This document shows positions 48,601 through 58,209 of a stretch of 64,000 bases of DNA, in pieces. Location: contig NC_057866.1 in the NCBI RefSeq assembly GCF_019393635.1, forward strand, positions 4,180,223 to 4,244,222. Reading direction: 5' to 3'. Below the pieces are notes generated by a model, which made no database searches, was not told where the DNA came from, and was given only the letters and a program-made list of their open reading frames with translations. The position numbers were made by a program, and so were the translations under genes. Position 1 is the first letter of the stretch. Every line of letters starts with the position of its first letter. Source of the DNA: Dromiciops gliroides. Its lineage: Eukaryota; Chordata; Mammalia; Microbiotheria; Microbiotheriidae.

Positions 48601-50396
48601 ATAACTACCTCTAAAATCATGGGGGGCTTCTTATGCCTCCCTTCTTTTAAAAAGATTTCATTTATAACTGCCACTTCCAATGACTTTCCCCCACTAGAAA
48701 GTACCCTCCCTTGTAACCAAGGGTACGAGTTAAGCAAAGCAAGCAAATGTGCCTGAGAACATGTAGAGCATCCCTGTATTCCTCTTATTTGTTTAGAAGA
48801 GGGCAAAATCTCCCTTTTCACTGAATAAGATTATTGTGGTTTGCTTTAGAAATATTTTGGAAATGAGAAGAGAAAGGCAGAAACAATCAAGAGGAATTGG
48901 AGACTGACCTAAGGAGGCACAACATGTCAGTGACAGGGCAGGTAGCCAAAGCCAGAGGATATTCCTCTAAGGTGGAGCCCTTTCCCAACAAGGCTATGGA
49001 CTTGAGGCAAGGTTGGCTGGCTTGCTGGTAGCCCAGAAAGCTCAGGGGCAGAAATACAGCCCTCTCTCCCATTGAAAATGAGCTGCTGATGAAAGCTAAT
49101 CATCTCAGCTATTGTTTCAGTTATAATTACAGGAGAAAAGCCCATCATTTTCCAGACTGCTTCTCTCTACCACCTGCCTGTCCTGGACCATCCTCCTGTT
49201 TCCAGCTAGGTAGGGACGTCTCCTATGGCTGTCTAGAGAAATATGGAAACAGAGTGGGCTCCACAGCACTGATAATGTCTTGTTGGGGGCACCTCTAGAT
49301 AGCAGTCCACTTGAGAAGACCTGTGGGTTTGGGTGGATTCTTGACCAACGTGAAGAGGCAATTCCATTGGGTAGCTCAAAATACTAATGTTTTCCCATAG
49401 GATGCACTAATAGTAAAAGAGTATCGAGGAATAAGGTTGTTCTCAAGGACTCTGACTGTCTCAGAGCCTCGTTGCAGTATCAAGCTTACATGTGTGAATC
49501 ATATTTCTTACGGATATAGACAAGCTGGAGGGCTTGAGTTCAAATCCCAACTTTTCTCCTTATTTTTTGAGAGTAGGAGAGCTCCAGTTTCCTCCTTTGT
49601 AAGATGTATGGGGGTGAGAATAGGTGGTCCCTTAAGGTCTCTTGTAAGGAATGCATTAAAAGCATTTGCTGTGTGCTTCCTAGGGGCCAAGACATAGAGA
49701 TACAAACACACACTCCAGGCTCTATGATCTATGAATGCATTTGCTTTCCAGGATCATGAAGACCCACTGTAGAGTCCTGGTGAGCACACATGAACGCCAG
49801 CCCAAAGTCTTTAAGGAGGCCATTGGCTCAGTCAGGTCTTTAATAATCTGGAAAGTGCCTAAAAGCACTGGGGTTGCTTATGCAAAGATAGGACTAATTG
49901 TATGACCTTGAGCAAGTCAGTGCCTTCATCTGATGACATGGGTGTCTCTATTCTGTATAAATGCCTCTACCAGCTAGCTCATGAGCCTAGAGAGCTGAAG
50001 TGACTTACTCCAAGTCCCACAGGTAAACTGAGGCCCATAACATTGCAAACACTAAGTGCCAGAGGCAGGATTTGAATCCAGGTCCTTTGAGTCCACAGTC
50101 AATGCTCTTTGCCCCGTAATACAGTCGGTAAGAGTTGAAGTGAGGCCTTTTCTGATTCTGGGTTCAGCCCTGTTCCTGCTCCACCACCTGCCTTGGTTCT
50201 TTTGGGCAGCCACAGGAGACTCCTGCCTACTCCCTATGGTTCCCTCCACCAGGTGATTGTGCCTGCAGAATGCCGCTTCTCTTCCTGGTTTGGCGGCTCC
50301 CTCCTGACCACTCTGAATTCTTTTCAACATATGTGGATCTACAATTATGAATATGAGGACTTTGGTGCTTCCATCATCCATCGCCGATGCTTCTGA
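37686..50396 (+). CDS. ACTE1: Epsilon actin, actin-like protein (eight coding exons, frame intact)
   Basis: Exons: 37686-37819, 40961-41089, 41220-41330, 42484-42568, 44049-44210, 45370-45555, 47988-48169, 50253-50396. All introns are GT-AG and the phases join without a break to a TGA stop; about 375 residues counted from a CTG at 37691 that aligns with the muscle-actin Met. Introns fall after actin residues 41, 84, 121, 150, 204, 267 and 327, the smooth-muscle-type set. Conserved: Asp11, Lys18, His73, Gln137, Asp157, Lys213, Glu214, Cys374. Changed: Gly15Arg, Asp154Asn, Gly158Gln, His161Tyr, Arg183Trp, and two residues missing near 234. These sit around the nucleotide, so ATP hydrolysis may be reduced. 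Divergence is too high for a standard actin; location near DHCR7 fits ACTE1 (human ACTE1P). No ATG at the usual place: an upstream exon or CTG start is needed. Confidence 0.85.
38190..38900 (+). repeat. CR1/L3 LINE ORF2 remnant
   Basis: The words ggtcatgccagactaatctc, 'gcaaagcttttaacatggtatc', gatgacacaaagctaggagg and caatagggataaacataaag follow the CR1/L3 reverse transcriptase coding order, many changes. Lies in actin intron 1. Confidence 0.6.
38901..39975. other. Unassigned sequence of actin intron 1
   Basis: No exon or clear repeat seen apart from short MIR-like words near 39270-39320. Confidence 0.35.
39980..40250 (-). repeat. MIR-type element (antisense)
   Basis: cccctactgtgtgccaggca, tttgatcctcacaacaaccc, ggtcacacagctagtaaaca; nearly full length, in actin intron 1. 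Confidence 0.75.
40961..41089 (+). CDS. ACTE1: Actin coding exon 2
   Basis: 43 codons, [20 protein letters not shown] to WDDMEK. Covers the DNase-I loop (diverged) and the His73 segment [16 protein letters not shown] (conserved). Confidence 0.95.
41220..41330 (+). CDS. ACTE1: Actin coding exon 3
   Basis: 37 codons: [20 protein letters not shown] to NKEKLIE, strongly actin-like, phase 0 at both ends. Confidence 0.95.
41553..41723 (+). repeat. WSINE1-type SINE (sense) in actin intron 3
   Basis: Full-length, with target duplication caaacactg at 41544-41552 and 41724-41732; a G-run (41706-41718) lies in its tail. Confidence 0.9.
42030..42350 (-). repeat. L2 fragment (antisense) in actin intron 3
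   Basis: ccaggcgctgtgctaggggc, cttcacggagcttatattct and a later 'agggaaaagcactagcaacg' follow antisense L2 order. Confidence 0.6.
42484..42568 (+). CDS. ACTE1: Actin coding exon 4
   Basis: [20 protein letters not shown] to SSGRTTG, with Gln137 kept; ends one base into Gly150, as in vertebrate actins. Confidence 0.95.
42690..43060. repeat. Degenerate tandem array seeded by a MIR tail
   Basis: Imperfect units of about 39-45 bp, each like tctgatattctatg-n-ttctaaggtcc, repeated about eight times in actin intron 4. The left edge is a MIR 3' tail. A related array occurs at 43585-43840 and a shorter one at 41390-41520 in intron 3. Confidence 0.75.
43585..43840. repeat. Second degenerate tandem array of the same type
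   Basis: Units such as cagctctagcatcctatact and ctctgatctctgatattctc recur about every 40 bp, in the same orientation as the array at 42690. Confidence 0.7.
44049..44210 (+). CDS. ACTE1: Actin coding exon 5
   Basis: [20 protein letters not shown] to GYSLSTL. This is phosphate loop 2: the usual MDSGDGVTH reads VNSGDQVTY, so Asp154 is Asn and His161 is Tyr. Confidence 0.95.
44340..44850 (+). repeat. L2 LINE 3' region (sense) in actin intron 5
   Basis: gaaataccaactcctctgtt-like text, 'ggctcagctcctgggccacc' and gacacctttcctgatctcag follow the L2 sense order. Confidence 0.65.
45370..45555 (+). CDS. ACTE1: Actin coding exon 6
   Basis: [20 protein letters not shown] to [10 protein letters not shown], with Lys213 and Glu214 kept and a two-residue deletion in the subdomain 4 loop (SSIEKKY in place of SSSSLEKSY). 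A CA microsatellite begins 39 bp after its donor. Confidence 0.95.
45594..45640. repeat. (CA)n microsatellite after actin exon 6
   Basis: About 23 CA units preceded by a run of C (45582-45593). Begins 39 bp after the exon 6 donor. Confidence 0.97.
45830..47100 (-). repeat. Long L2 copy (antisense) in actin intron 6
   Basis: Starts agtcatttattaagtgctca, then cctgctcccgtggagcttac, gctgagttttggaggccact, 'tggggcacagtctgttcaaa', agtcagatctctgctttgga and gaccaattaggaagccatga. About 1.2 kb of one antisense L2, with a few gaps. Confidence 0.7.
47390..47620 (+). repeat. L2 LINE 3' end (sense)
   Basis: ttctacaagaaacctttcct, gagctccttgagaacaagga, and a closing ttgttgactgactgac tail. Confidence 0.7.
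47988..48169 (+). CDS. ACTE1: Actin coding exon 7
   Basis: [20 protein letters not shown] to PQMTKIK. The adenine-site segment keeps Gly-Gly but has NMLFPG for TTMYPG, so Tyr306 is Phe. Confidence 0.95.
48170..50252. other. Actin intron 7
   Basis: Mostly unassigned sequence with two MIR-like fragments, sense at about 49525-49650 and antisense at about 49990-50130. No exon seen. Confidence 0.5.
50253..50396 (+). CDS. ACTE1: Actin last coding exon
   Basis: [20 protein letters not shown] to ASIIHRRCF and TGA. The C-terminal Cys-Phe of actins is kept. Confidence 0.95.
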   Translation: MIVPAECRFSSWFGGSLLTTLNSFQHMWIYNYEYEDFGASIIHRRCF

Positions 50397-50443
50397 GCTT
50401 TCCCTGTCCCCCAGCCCTAACTTCTCATCCTCAGATAGCCCTC

Positions 50444-50449
50444 AATAAA
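50444..50449 (+). terminator. ACTE1: Polyadenylation signal of the actin gene
   Basis: AATAAA 48 bases after the TGA stop, in unique sequence, followed by a GT/T-rich stretch (tgttgagcttctttctg) about 30 bases on. This implies a very short 3' UTR and supports a working gene. Confidence 0.8.
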
Positions 50450-50599
50450 AAGCTACAGTATCGACATACATCCTGTTGAGCTTCTTTCTGAAGGTTCATC
50501 CCTGCATTTTCTTTGGGGCATCTAACATTTGGAGATAATAATAGTTTTAGCACCTACCCAGTAGCATGGTTGTTAAATGGCTGAAATGAAAAGAGACAC

Positions 50600-50900
50600 A
50601 TGTACAATACATGCATACGTGTATATCTACATATGTATGCAAAGTGCTTTGCAAACTTTAATGTACTATGTACATTAGTCAACAGAACTGTCACTGTCCT
50701 TAGACCCAATCCAATTCAAAATACCATTAATAAAACAGCTGAAGTTATTATGAAAAGAAACACTAGCCTCTGAAGTCAATCCTGAATATACATAAATATA
50801 GGCATATACACATATATATACATGCACATAACACATGCACACACATACATATGCATATACATACACACATACGCATACACATACACAAACCTATACACCT
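50600..50900. repeat. (TATG/CATA)n-rich low-complexity sequence
   Basis: Runs of catacgtgtatatctacata and acacacatacatatgcatat at both ends of the stretch. Confidence 0.75.
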
Positions 50901-50949
50901 TACTACTAATCCTTGCTTTTTTCCCTTAATTTTATGTGTAACCTTGTAA

Positions 50950-51270
50950 GGACTAGTCAACCAATCCACAAACATTTACAAAGCACCTACTATGTGCCAG
51001 GTGTTGTACTAAGTGCCAGGGGCAGGGTACAAAAAAAAGCAAAAGACAGTCTCTGTCCTCAGGAAGCTCTCAGTCTAGCAGGGGAGACAAGAGGATGACA
51101 GATAGATTATAAACAAACCATATACAGGGTAAATGGGACATAATTAACAGAGAGAAGGCACTAGAATGAAGAGAGATTGGGAAAGACTCCCTGTAGAAGA
51201 AGGAATTTTAGTTGAGACTTAAAGGAAGTGAGGGAAGTCTGCAGGTGGAGATGAGAAGGGAGAACATCTC
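50950..51270 (-). repeat. L2 3' end (antisense)
   Basis: caaagcacctactatgtgcc, gtcctcaggaagctctcagt, ataattaacagagagaaggc and gagacttaaaggaagtgagg; one of the clearer antisense L2 copies. Confidence 0.8.
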
Positions 51271-51529
51271 ATTTATTTATTGGGCAATGGCCTTTACTAT
51301 ACAGTAGTGAGCCTCCTCTACTATACAGAGAGCAATTAGTCACGCTAACAGCTTGTTACAACCTAATTAGATTCAGAAAATGCCAGATGAGAATTTAGGG
51401 CAAAACCATCAAGCTAAACCTTCATATAACTTCAGATTCAGACCTTGTGAAACTGTCCACAGAGACCAGGGTGTATTCCAGGTTACTGTAAGACTGGGGC
51501 ACTTTCCAGCCCTCACGTAGTTCAGACCA

Positions 51530-51830
51530 GATGATGATAACCATAGTAAAAGCTAACATTTATATAGAGCTTATTATGTGCCAGGCCCCATGCTAAGCAT
51601 TTTACAATTATTTCTCATTTGATATTCACAACCACCCTGGGATGTAGGTATTACTATTATGCCCATTCTACAGATGAGAAACTGAGGCAAACAATGAGTT
51701 AAGTGACTTGGCTAAGGTTTCCCAGCTAATAAGTGTCTGAAGCCAAATTTGAACTCAGGTCTTCCTGACTCCAGACACAGTGGCTTTCTATCCACTGCTA
51801 CATAGCTATCTAGGTGATTTCATAAGCAAC
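51530..51830 (-). repeat. MIR-type element (antisense)
   Basis: cttattatgtgccaggcccc, attctacagatgagaaactg and ggtcttcctgactccagaca. Near full length. Confidence 0.75.
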
Positions 51831-53230
51831 CCTCAGGAGAATCACAGGAAGTAGAGCTTACCTGAAGATTCTGACAGTGGAGCTCTGCCCTCAGATAGCA
51901 TCCTGAGCCCAGGGATGGGAATGATTATTCAGCTTCATGGATCTTGCAGTCATTTTTGATCATGTGAGTGCATTCTTGTCTAATTTTCACAGATCTAACA
52001 TGGGTCTAGCTCTGGGAGAGACCACAGACTGGGGTTCAATGAATATCACCCACATACGCTCCTATATAAATGCCATCCAGCCAACCCAGCCTTGAGAAAC
52101 TGACCTCATGCCAAATTCTCTGGGATTTTTTGTAATGTCTTGCTCTCACAAAGGCATGGCACGTTTTGGACCAAGAGTCCAAAAAAGCCTCTTCTTTTCT
52201 CTTGCTCTGCTCCAGTTGCACAGGGCACTTAACTCTCTGGGACTTAGCATCCCCTTTTGGACACTTGTCATAACAGACCTTGCTTCTGACCAGGTGTGAG
52301 GCTTCATAAGTTCCTATTTGCAAAAGCACTGAATCTGCAAATGATCATTTTGATTACTGCCTTATGGTATGACCATGGACACTCACTGCATCCCTCCCTC
52401 AGGCTGAAACTGGACTGCTGAAACTTGTAATTCAGTTGAATGAGAAAAGAGACTGGGAAGATGGGTAGAAACCTCTTTCCTAAGGGAGGACAGAAGTGGC
52501 ACTCAGTTTTTAGTTGCTTAAACAAAATGGATAAGAAATCTGAACCCCCATAGGAATCCCAGAGCTAAAAGATATATGAGGGATTTTCCTGCACAGGAAT
52601 CCCCTCTCTATCATCTCTGACAAGGAGTTAAAAGACTTCCAGTTTGGAAACAGCTACCTGTTGTTAGCTACACCCCATTCCATTCTGAGCTGGCTCCAAT
52701 TGTCAGCGAGTTCTCCTCCACCCCAGCCCCTAGGTGAAGTCAGAATTTGCTCCTTCTTTTGCCCTTGGGACCAAAGAGAACACATCGAACACTCTTCCAA
52801 ATGATACCAAATGACAGCTCTCTCACGTCTGTGCAATCTTACTCTCTTCTAGCTAAACATACTCCATGCCTTTAATCCAGGCTCATGTGGCATCATCCTA
52901 AGGTCCCTTCTTGGGATATTCTTCAGGTCCTCAGTATCTTTCAAAAACTTGGGGACTCAGAGCTCAATGCAACATTCCAGGTCGGGTCTGACCAAGCCAG
53001 AGGACAAAAGGACCTCTGAAGACCCTTCCAAACAGGAGAACTGACAGATCTGGGGCTTTCCGGGTAAAAATTCCCATTTGCCAAAGCTCCCCTCTGGCAG
53101 GCATTATATTCTGCCTTAGGGTGGATTCCTAGGCCTCTTCATTTTTCTGTCACTTTTGAGCCCTGGGGTTTGGCAGCTCAGTGAGGCAGAAGGTACAGTG
53201 ATGGACTTGGGACCAAAAAGAGCTCACCTC
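51831..53230. other. Unassigned intergenic sequence
   Basis: No gene or clear repeat recognised over 1.4 kb. Short frames on both strands show no protein family. Confidence 0.35.
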
Positions 53231-53429
53231 AACATGTGGAGTAGCTGTGGCTCCCCAGAGTGTCTTCATCTGTAAAATGGCGATCCCACAGGAGTGCCGT
53301 GAGGAGCAACGAGATGATGTATATGGAGTGCTCTGCACACCTTAAAGGGGTATGTGATGCACACAGAAACACACTTGTACACGACACACAGATGTATGTA
53401 TGTGTATAGCTACATGTACAAGTATGTGA

Positions 53430-53690
53430 ATGTATGTTGTTGCTCAGTCATTTTTAGTCCTGTCTGACTCTTCATAATCCCTTTGGGGGTTTTCTTAGCA
53501 AAGATACTAGAGTGGTTTTCTATTTCCTTCTCCATCTCATTTTACAGATGAGGAAACTGAGGCAGAGTTAAGTGACTTGCCCAGGATCAGACAGCTAGTA
53601 TCTGAGGCCAGATTTGAATTCATCTTTTTTACTCCAGGCCTGGAGAAATATCCACTATACCACCTTAGAAGCCCATGTATATGCATATAT
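53430..53690 (+). repeat. RTE/BovB-like 3' end with MIR-like core
   Basis: tgttgctcagtcatttttag, tcctgtctgactcttcataa, 'ggggttttcttagcaaagatactagagtgg', then gatgaggaaactgaggcaga and agacagctagtatctgaggc. Typical of marsupial MAR1-type SINEs moved by RTE. Confidence 0.7.
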
Positions 53691-53922
53691 ACCAGTAATT
53701 TATTACTGTTGCTGTTGTTATTATTACTTCCTCTCAACTCTTGGGGGTGGGGAGAGTTGGTACCAGCTCATACTGAGGACTACACAAAGCTTCAATTTGT
53801 GGTTTTAAGGTAGTTTTGAGGCCAAAACACTTCCCCAGATCCTGTGCTTATCACCTGCTCTAGTGATTCACAAGGTATTGAAGAATGCACACAACAGAGT
53901 TTTGGATACAAAAGTTCAATTG

Positions 53923-54768
53923 TCACTATTGATCAGAGAAATGCAAATTAAAGCAATTATAATGTGCCATCTTTAACTTATGAGAGTGGCTAATATGAAA
54001 AAAGGAAAATATTGGATATTGAAGGGGATATCGGAAAACTGGGCCACTAATCCACTGTTGGTGGAGTTGAGAACTGATCCAACCATTGTGGAGAGCAATT
54101 TAAAACTATGCCCAAAGGGCTGTAAAACTGTGCATACCCTTTGATCCAGAAATACCACTGCTAGGTTTATATCCCAAAGAGATCCCCCCAAATAGAAAAA
54201 AGACCTATTTGTACAAAAATATTTATAGCAGCTTTTTTTGGTGGGTAAGAATTGGAAATCAAAGGGATGTCCATCAATTGGGGAATGGCTAAACAAGCTG
54301 CAGTATATGATTGTAATGAAACATCACTGTGCTATAAGAAATGACAAGCAGGATGATTTCAGAAAAACCTGCAAAGACTTGTATGAACTGATGCATAGTG
54401 AAGTGAGAAGAACCAGGAGAACATTGTACAGAGTAACAGCAATATTGTCTCATGAAGAACTGTGAATGACTTAGGTGTTCTCAGCAATACAAGGATCTAA
54501 GACAATCCCGAAGACTAATGATGAAGTATACTATCCACCTCCAAAGAAAGAACTGATATTGATTGAATACAGACTGTAGTGTGCTATTTTTCACTTTCTT
54601 TCAGTTTTTCTTTCATTCAAGGCTTTTTATACAAAATGACTAATATGGAAACCTTTTACATACCTGAACATGTATAACCTATATTTTATTGCTTACTGCC
54701 TTAGGGAGGGGGAAGAGAGAGGTAGAATTCAGAACTCAAAACTTTAAATAACAATGTTTATTTTTTTT
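53923..54768 (+). repeat. 5'-truncated L1 of an older subfamily (sense)
   Basis: Perfect 13-bp duplication aaaagttcaattg at 53910-53922 and 54769-54781. The 846-bp copy starts in the last part of ORF2; a frame at 54238-54465 still reads NWKSKGCPSIGEWLNKLQYM. The 3' UTR differs from the copies at 4701 and 28671, so it is another subfamily. Confidence 0.92.
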
Positions 54769-54781
54769 AAAAGTTCAATTG

Positions 54782-55215
54782 AAAGTTGACCTTGTCAAGG
54801 ATACTTTAATCAGGGACACTCATTGTGAAGCTACTAGAAGTTTAACTAAGAATTCTGCCAGCATCTGGGCTAGTGGGGGCATCCTAGAGGTTCCCACTAA
54901 GAGCCTTTCTCCTCCTGATTTCCCTGGCTCCACAGAGACATGCCCAGACAGGATCCAGATGGACTCTCTATGTGTGGGTAGGGGGAAGAAGTGACTCCCC
55001 TAGTCTGAGGAAGTTGCCCTTTGAGCCAGCCTGACTTTGCTGATTGCTGGAGGAATGACTTGGCCCCCACTGGGCTCAGCCTCAGACCCTGACACATCCA
55101 GTTGCTGATCAGATGCCAATGTGAGTTGCCCCCTCCATTTCCTAGAAATCATACAGATACAACTTTATAACAGTTTGGATGCCAGATCACAAACTCCCAT
55201 ATAATTATAACTTTG
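54782..55215. other. Unassigned intergenic sequence
   Basis: Nothing recognised. Confidence 0.3.
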
Positions 55216-55219
55216 GTTA

Positions 55220-55400
55220 TCATTTACTCTTAGCTCTAGAAATGGAAGAGAGCAAATTAATCACTGAGTCCAATCCCTCACTTTACAGATGAAGAAGCCA
55301 AACTTCTGGAAAGATCAAATGACTAGCCCAAGGACACACAAATAGAAGTGGCTGACCCAGGATTTGAACCCGGGTTCTCTGACCTAGCACTTCACTGGAA
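55220..55400 (-). repeat. MIR fragment (antisense)
   Basis: ccctcactttacagatgaag, gaccaagga-like core and ggatttgaacccgggttctc. Confidence 0.65.
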
Positions 55401-56099
55401 AAAAAGGAAGCCCATTTAGAAAACCCGTGAAAAGAAGCATAGATTCACTGAACTTCTTCTTTCCCTTTCCCTTCTAGTCAAACTCCAGCTAAATTCAAGC
55501 CCTGAGTCCTTGCCACACACCATGCACACCACCTTACCATATTCTGCTGAGGAAGTCAGACAACCCCAATCCTATCTCATGCTAACTCACCCGTCTTGAG
55601 CCACTATTGTCGATGGTGTCTTAGAGCAAATCTACTCACCCACTAAGATACACAAGACCAAACAGAGGAGCACAGGAAGGTGATACGCTTGGAAGAGTCT
55701 CTACAACCACAAGGAACTTTGGGAGGATCCCAGAAGAAGAGAAAGGATAGTGGGGTCTTATAGAACTAGGAGCATGAGTTTATATGGGCATATGTGTTCC
55801 ATACATATGTGCTTTATTACTAGTGTGTGTCCATTCTTCTCACTGTTGTTAACGGGAGACTTATCATATACACCCTGGATTTATTGGAAAAATGTTTTAT
55901 AACTACTGTTCTTAAAGATATTTATGATGTAAATACCTTTGCTTTGAACTGATTTTGTCTTCTGGCTAATAATTAGAGATAAATGCACTTGTGGGGGTTC
56001 ATGAATTACAGTTTTAGAAGCATGGGCCCACAGAATTCATTGAACCTGAGTGAGTGGTGGAAAGATACAATCTAAAAATATGCAGGTGTCCCAGAAAGA

Positions 56100-56600
56100 A
56101 TGCTACATATATAGAAAGTCATACAAAGTATCCCCCCAGGGGGATAGGAGCACTAGCAACTGGGGCAATCAGAATAATCCTTTGGTAAGAGGTGGTACTT
56201 GAGCTGAGCCTTGAAGGCAACTAGGGATTCCAAGAGTTGATGGCATGAGGTATACATAGTGCAAAAACAACACATGAGTAGGAGTTGAGGAGCCAGATGG
56301 TGGATTGATACAGGGTTGGGGGTTGGCAAGGGAAGAGGGAAAGGAAACAAGCAGTTAATGAGGTCTAGTATTTGCCAAGTACTTAGCTAAGTGCTTTACA
56401 AATATTCTCATTTGATCCTCACAACAATTGTACCAAATAACTTCTATTATCATCTATATTTTATAGTTGAGGAAACTGAGGCAGATAGAAGCTAAGTGAC
56501 TTGCCCAACATCACAAAACTAATTTATGTCTGAAGCTGGATTTGATCTCAGGTCTTCCTCATTCTAGGACCAGCATTTTATCCATGGATTAGAGAGTAGA
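56100..56600 (-). repeat. L2 and MIR fragments (antisense)
   Basis: 56150-56350 has gtacttgagctgagccttga (antisense L2); 56350-56600 has tcatttgatcctcacaacaa and gttgaggaaactgaggcaga (antisense MIR). Confidence 0.65.
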
Positions 56601-57324
56601 TGACACTATGAAATTCATTAATTGGGAAGAAAGAAAATTAGGGCAGGGATAGTGACCAAAGGAAATACTAGGGGATAGGATTGGCGGTCATAGTGAAGGG
56701 AAGGAAAAAGGGTTAGGAGGGATAAGGCAAAAAAGAGATAAAATTATAGGAGTTGTTGATCAGCTAAAGGAAATTCAGAGTTCTTGATCTTGAAAGTGAA
56801 ATACTGATTGGGGGTGGCAAGATGAAGGGTGTGACCATCTCTATATGTGGCTAAGGCAGAGGGAAGGAATATCAAGTTGTGGGCATTAAAGAGCTTGAGG
56901 AATAAGGAAATTAGGGTCTTTGAGGGTGTCTCCACATGGATATCGACATCTCTTAATAGACAAGAAAGAATTGTGAATGAGAGGAAGACAGTGAGCAGGG
57001 GCCTGAACCTGAGAAAGGAGAGAGAATCACTGGGTCCAGGAAACAATAACCACCATGAAATGAACAGGGTGAAAATTTTAACTAATTGAAATTCAAAATA
57101 GAGGCTGCTGAATGACTGCAACAGGAGAATCTGGCAGTGCTAGTGAGGAACAAGGAGTATTCTTGACTCATTCTCCAGGACGTGTGTGTGCAAGGGTGTG
57201 CATGTGATTGTGTTTGGGTAAGAGGATATAGAGAACACGCGTCCCATTCTGGAAAGGATGGTCAGGGACACAGTGTTGTCAGAGGAGAGACAGATCTCAG
57301 AGTGAGGAAGATGGAGAACACAAG
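56601..57324. other. Unassigned or very old L2-like sequence
   Basis: Purine-rich text such as aggggcctgaacctgagaaa; might be the 5' continuation of the antisense L2, but I cannot support it firmly. Confidence 0.3.
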
Positions 57325-57334
57325 AAGAAGTCCA

Positions 57335-58191
57335 GTGGCCAAGGGCTGTCAAACCATGCATACTCTTTGACCTAGTAATACCACTACTAGGTCAGTATCC
57401 AAAAAGAGAGAAAAAAAACAAAAAGTTAAAGGACCTATAGGTATAAAAATATTTCTGGCAGCCCTTTTCTGGGGCAAAGAATTTGACATTGAGGAGATGC
57501 CCATCCATTGGGGAATGGCTGAACAAATTGTGGGGTGAGATTATGATGAAACATTATTGTGCTATAAGAATGATGAGAAAGATACTCTCAGAAAAACCTG
57601 GACAGACTTACATGAGCTGATGCAAAGTGAGATGTACTGTATACAAAGTAATAGCAATATTGTAAGATGATCAGCTGTGAATGACTTGGCTAATCTCAGC
57701 AATGCAGTGATCCATGACAACTCTGAAAGACATGAAAAATGTGATCCATTTACAGAGAATTGATGGTTTCTGACTACAGATTGAAACCTATTTTTTTTAG
57801 TTTCTTAAGTTTTTTTTGGCTGTTTTCTTTCACAACCTGACTAATATGGAAATGTTTTACATGACTACATATGTATAACTTATATTGAATTGCTTGCATT
57901 CTTAAAGGGGGGTGGGGAGGGAAGGAGGAAGAGAATTTGAAACACAAAATTATAAAAATTGATGTTAAAATTGTTTTACATGTAATTGGGAGGGAAATAA
58001 AATCCTAAAAATAAAAAATTTAAATCTAAAAAAAGAAGTGGGGCAACTAGGTGGCGCAGTGGATAGAGCACTGGCCCTGGAGTGAGGAGTACCTGAGTTC
58101 AAATCTGACCTCAGACACTTAACACTTACTAGCTGTGTGACCCTGGGCAAGTCACTTAACCCCAATTGCCTCACCCAAAAAAAAAAATAAA
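57335..58191 (+). repeat. 5'-truncated L1 (sense) with a SINE in its tail
   Basis: Duplication aagaagtcca at 57325-57334 and 58192-58201. Covers the very end of ORF2 (ttggggaatggctgaacaaa) and the 3' UTR; the poly-A region received the SINE at 58038-58186. Confidence 0.85.
58038..58186 (+). repeat. WSINE1-type SINE (sense) inside an L1 poly-A
   Basis: ggggcaactaggtggcgcag to ttgcctcaccc and a poly-A; the A-rich aaaaagaagt on both sides is its own target duplication and also overlaps that of the L1. Confidence 0.9.
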
Positions 58192-58209
58192 AAGAAGTCC
58201 AAAATGAAG

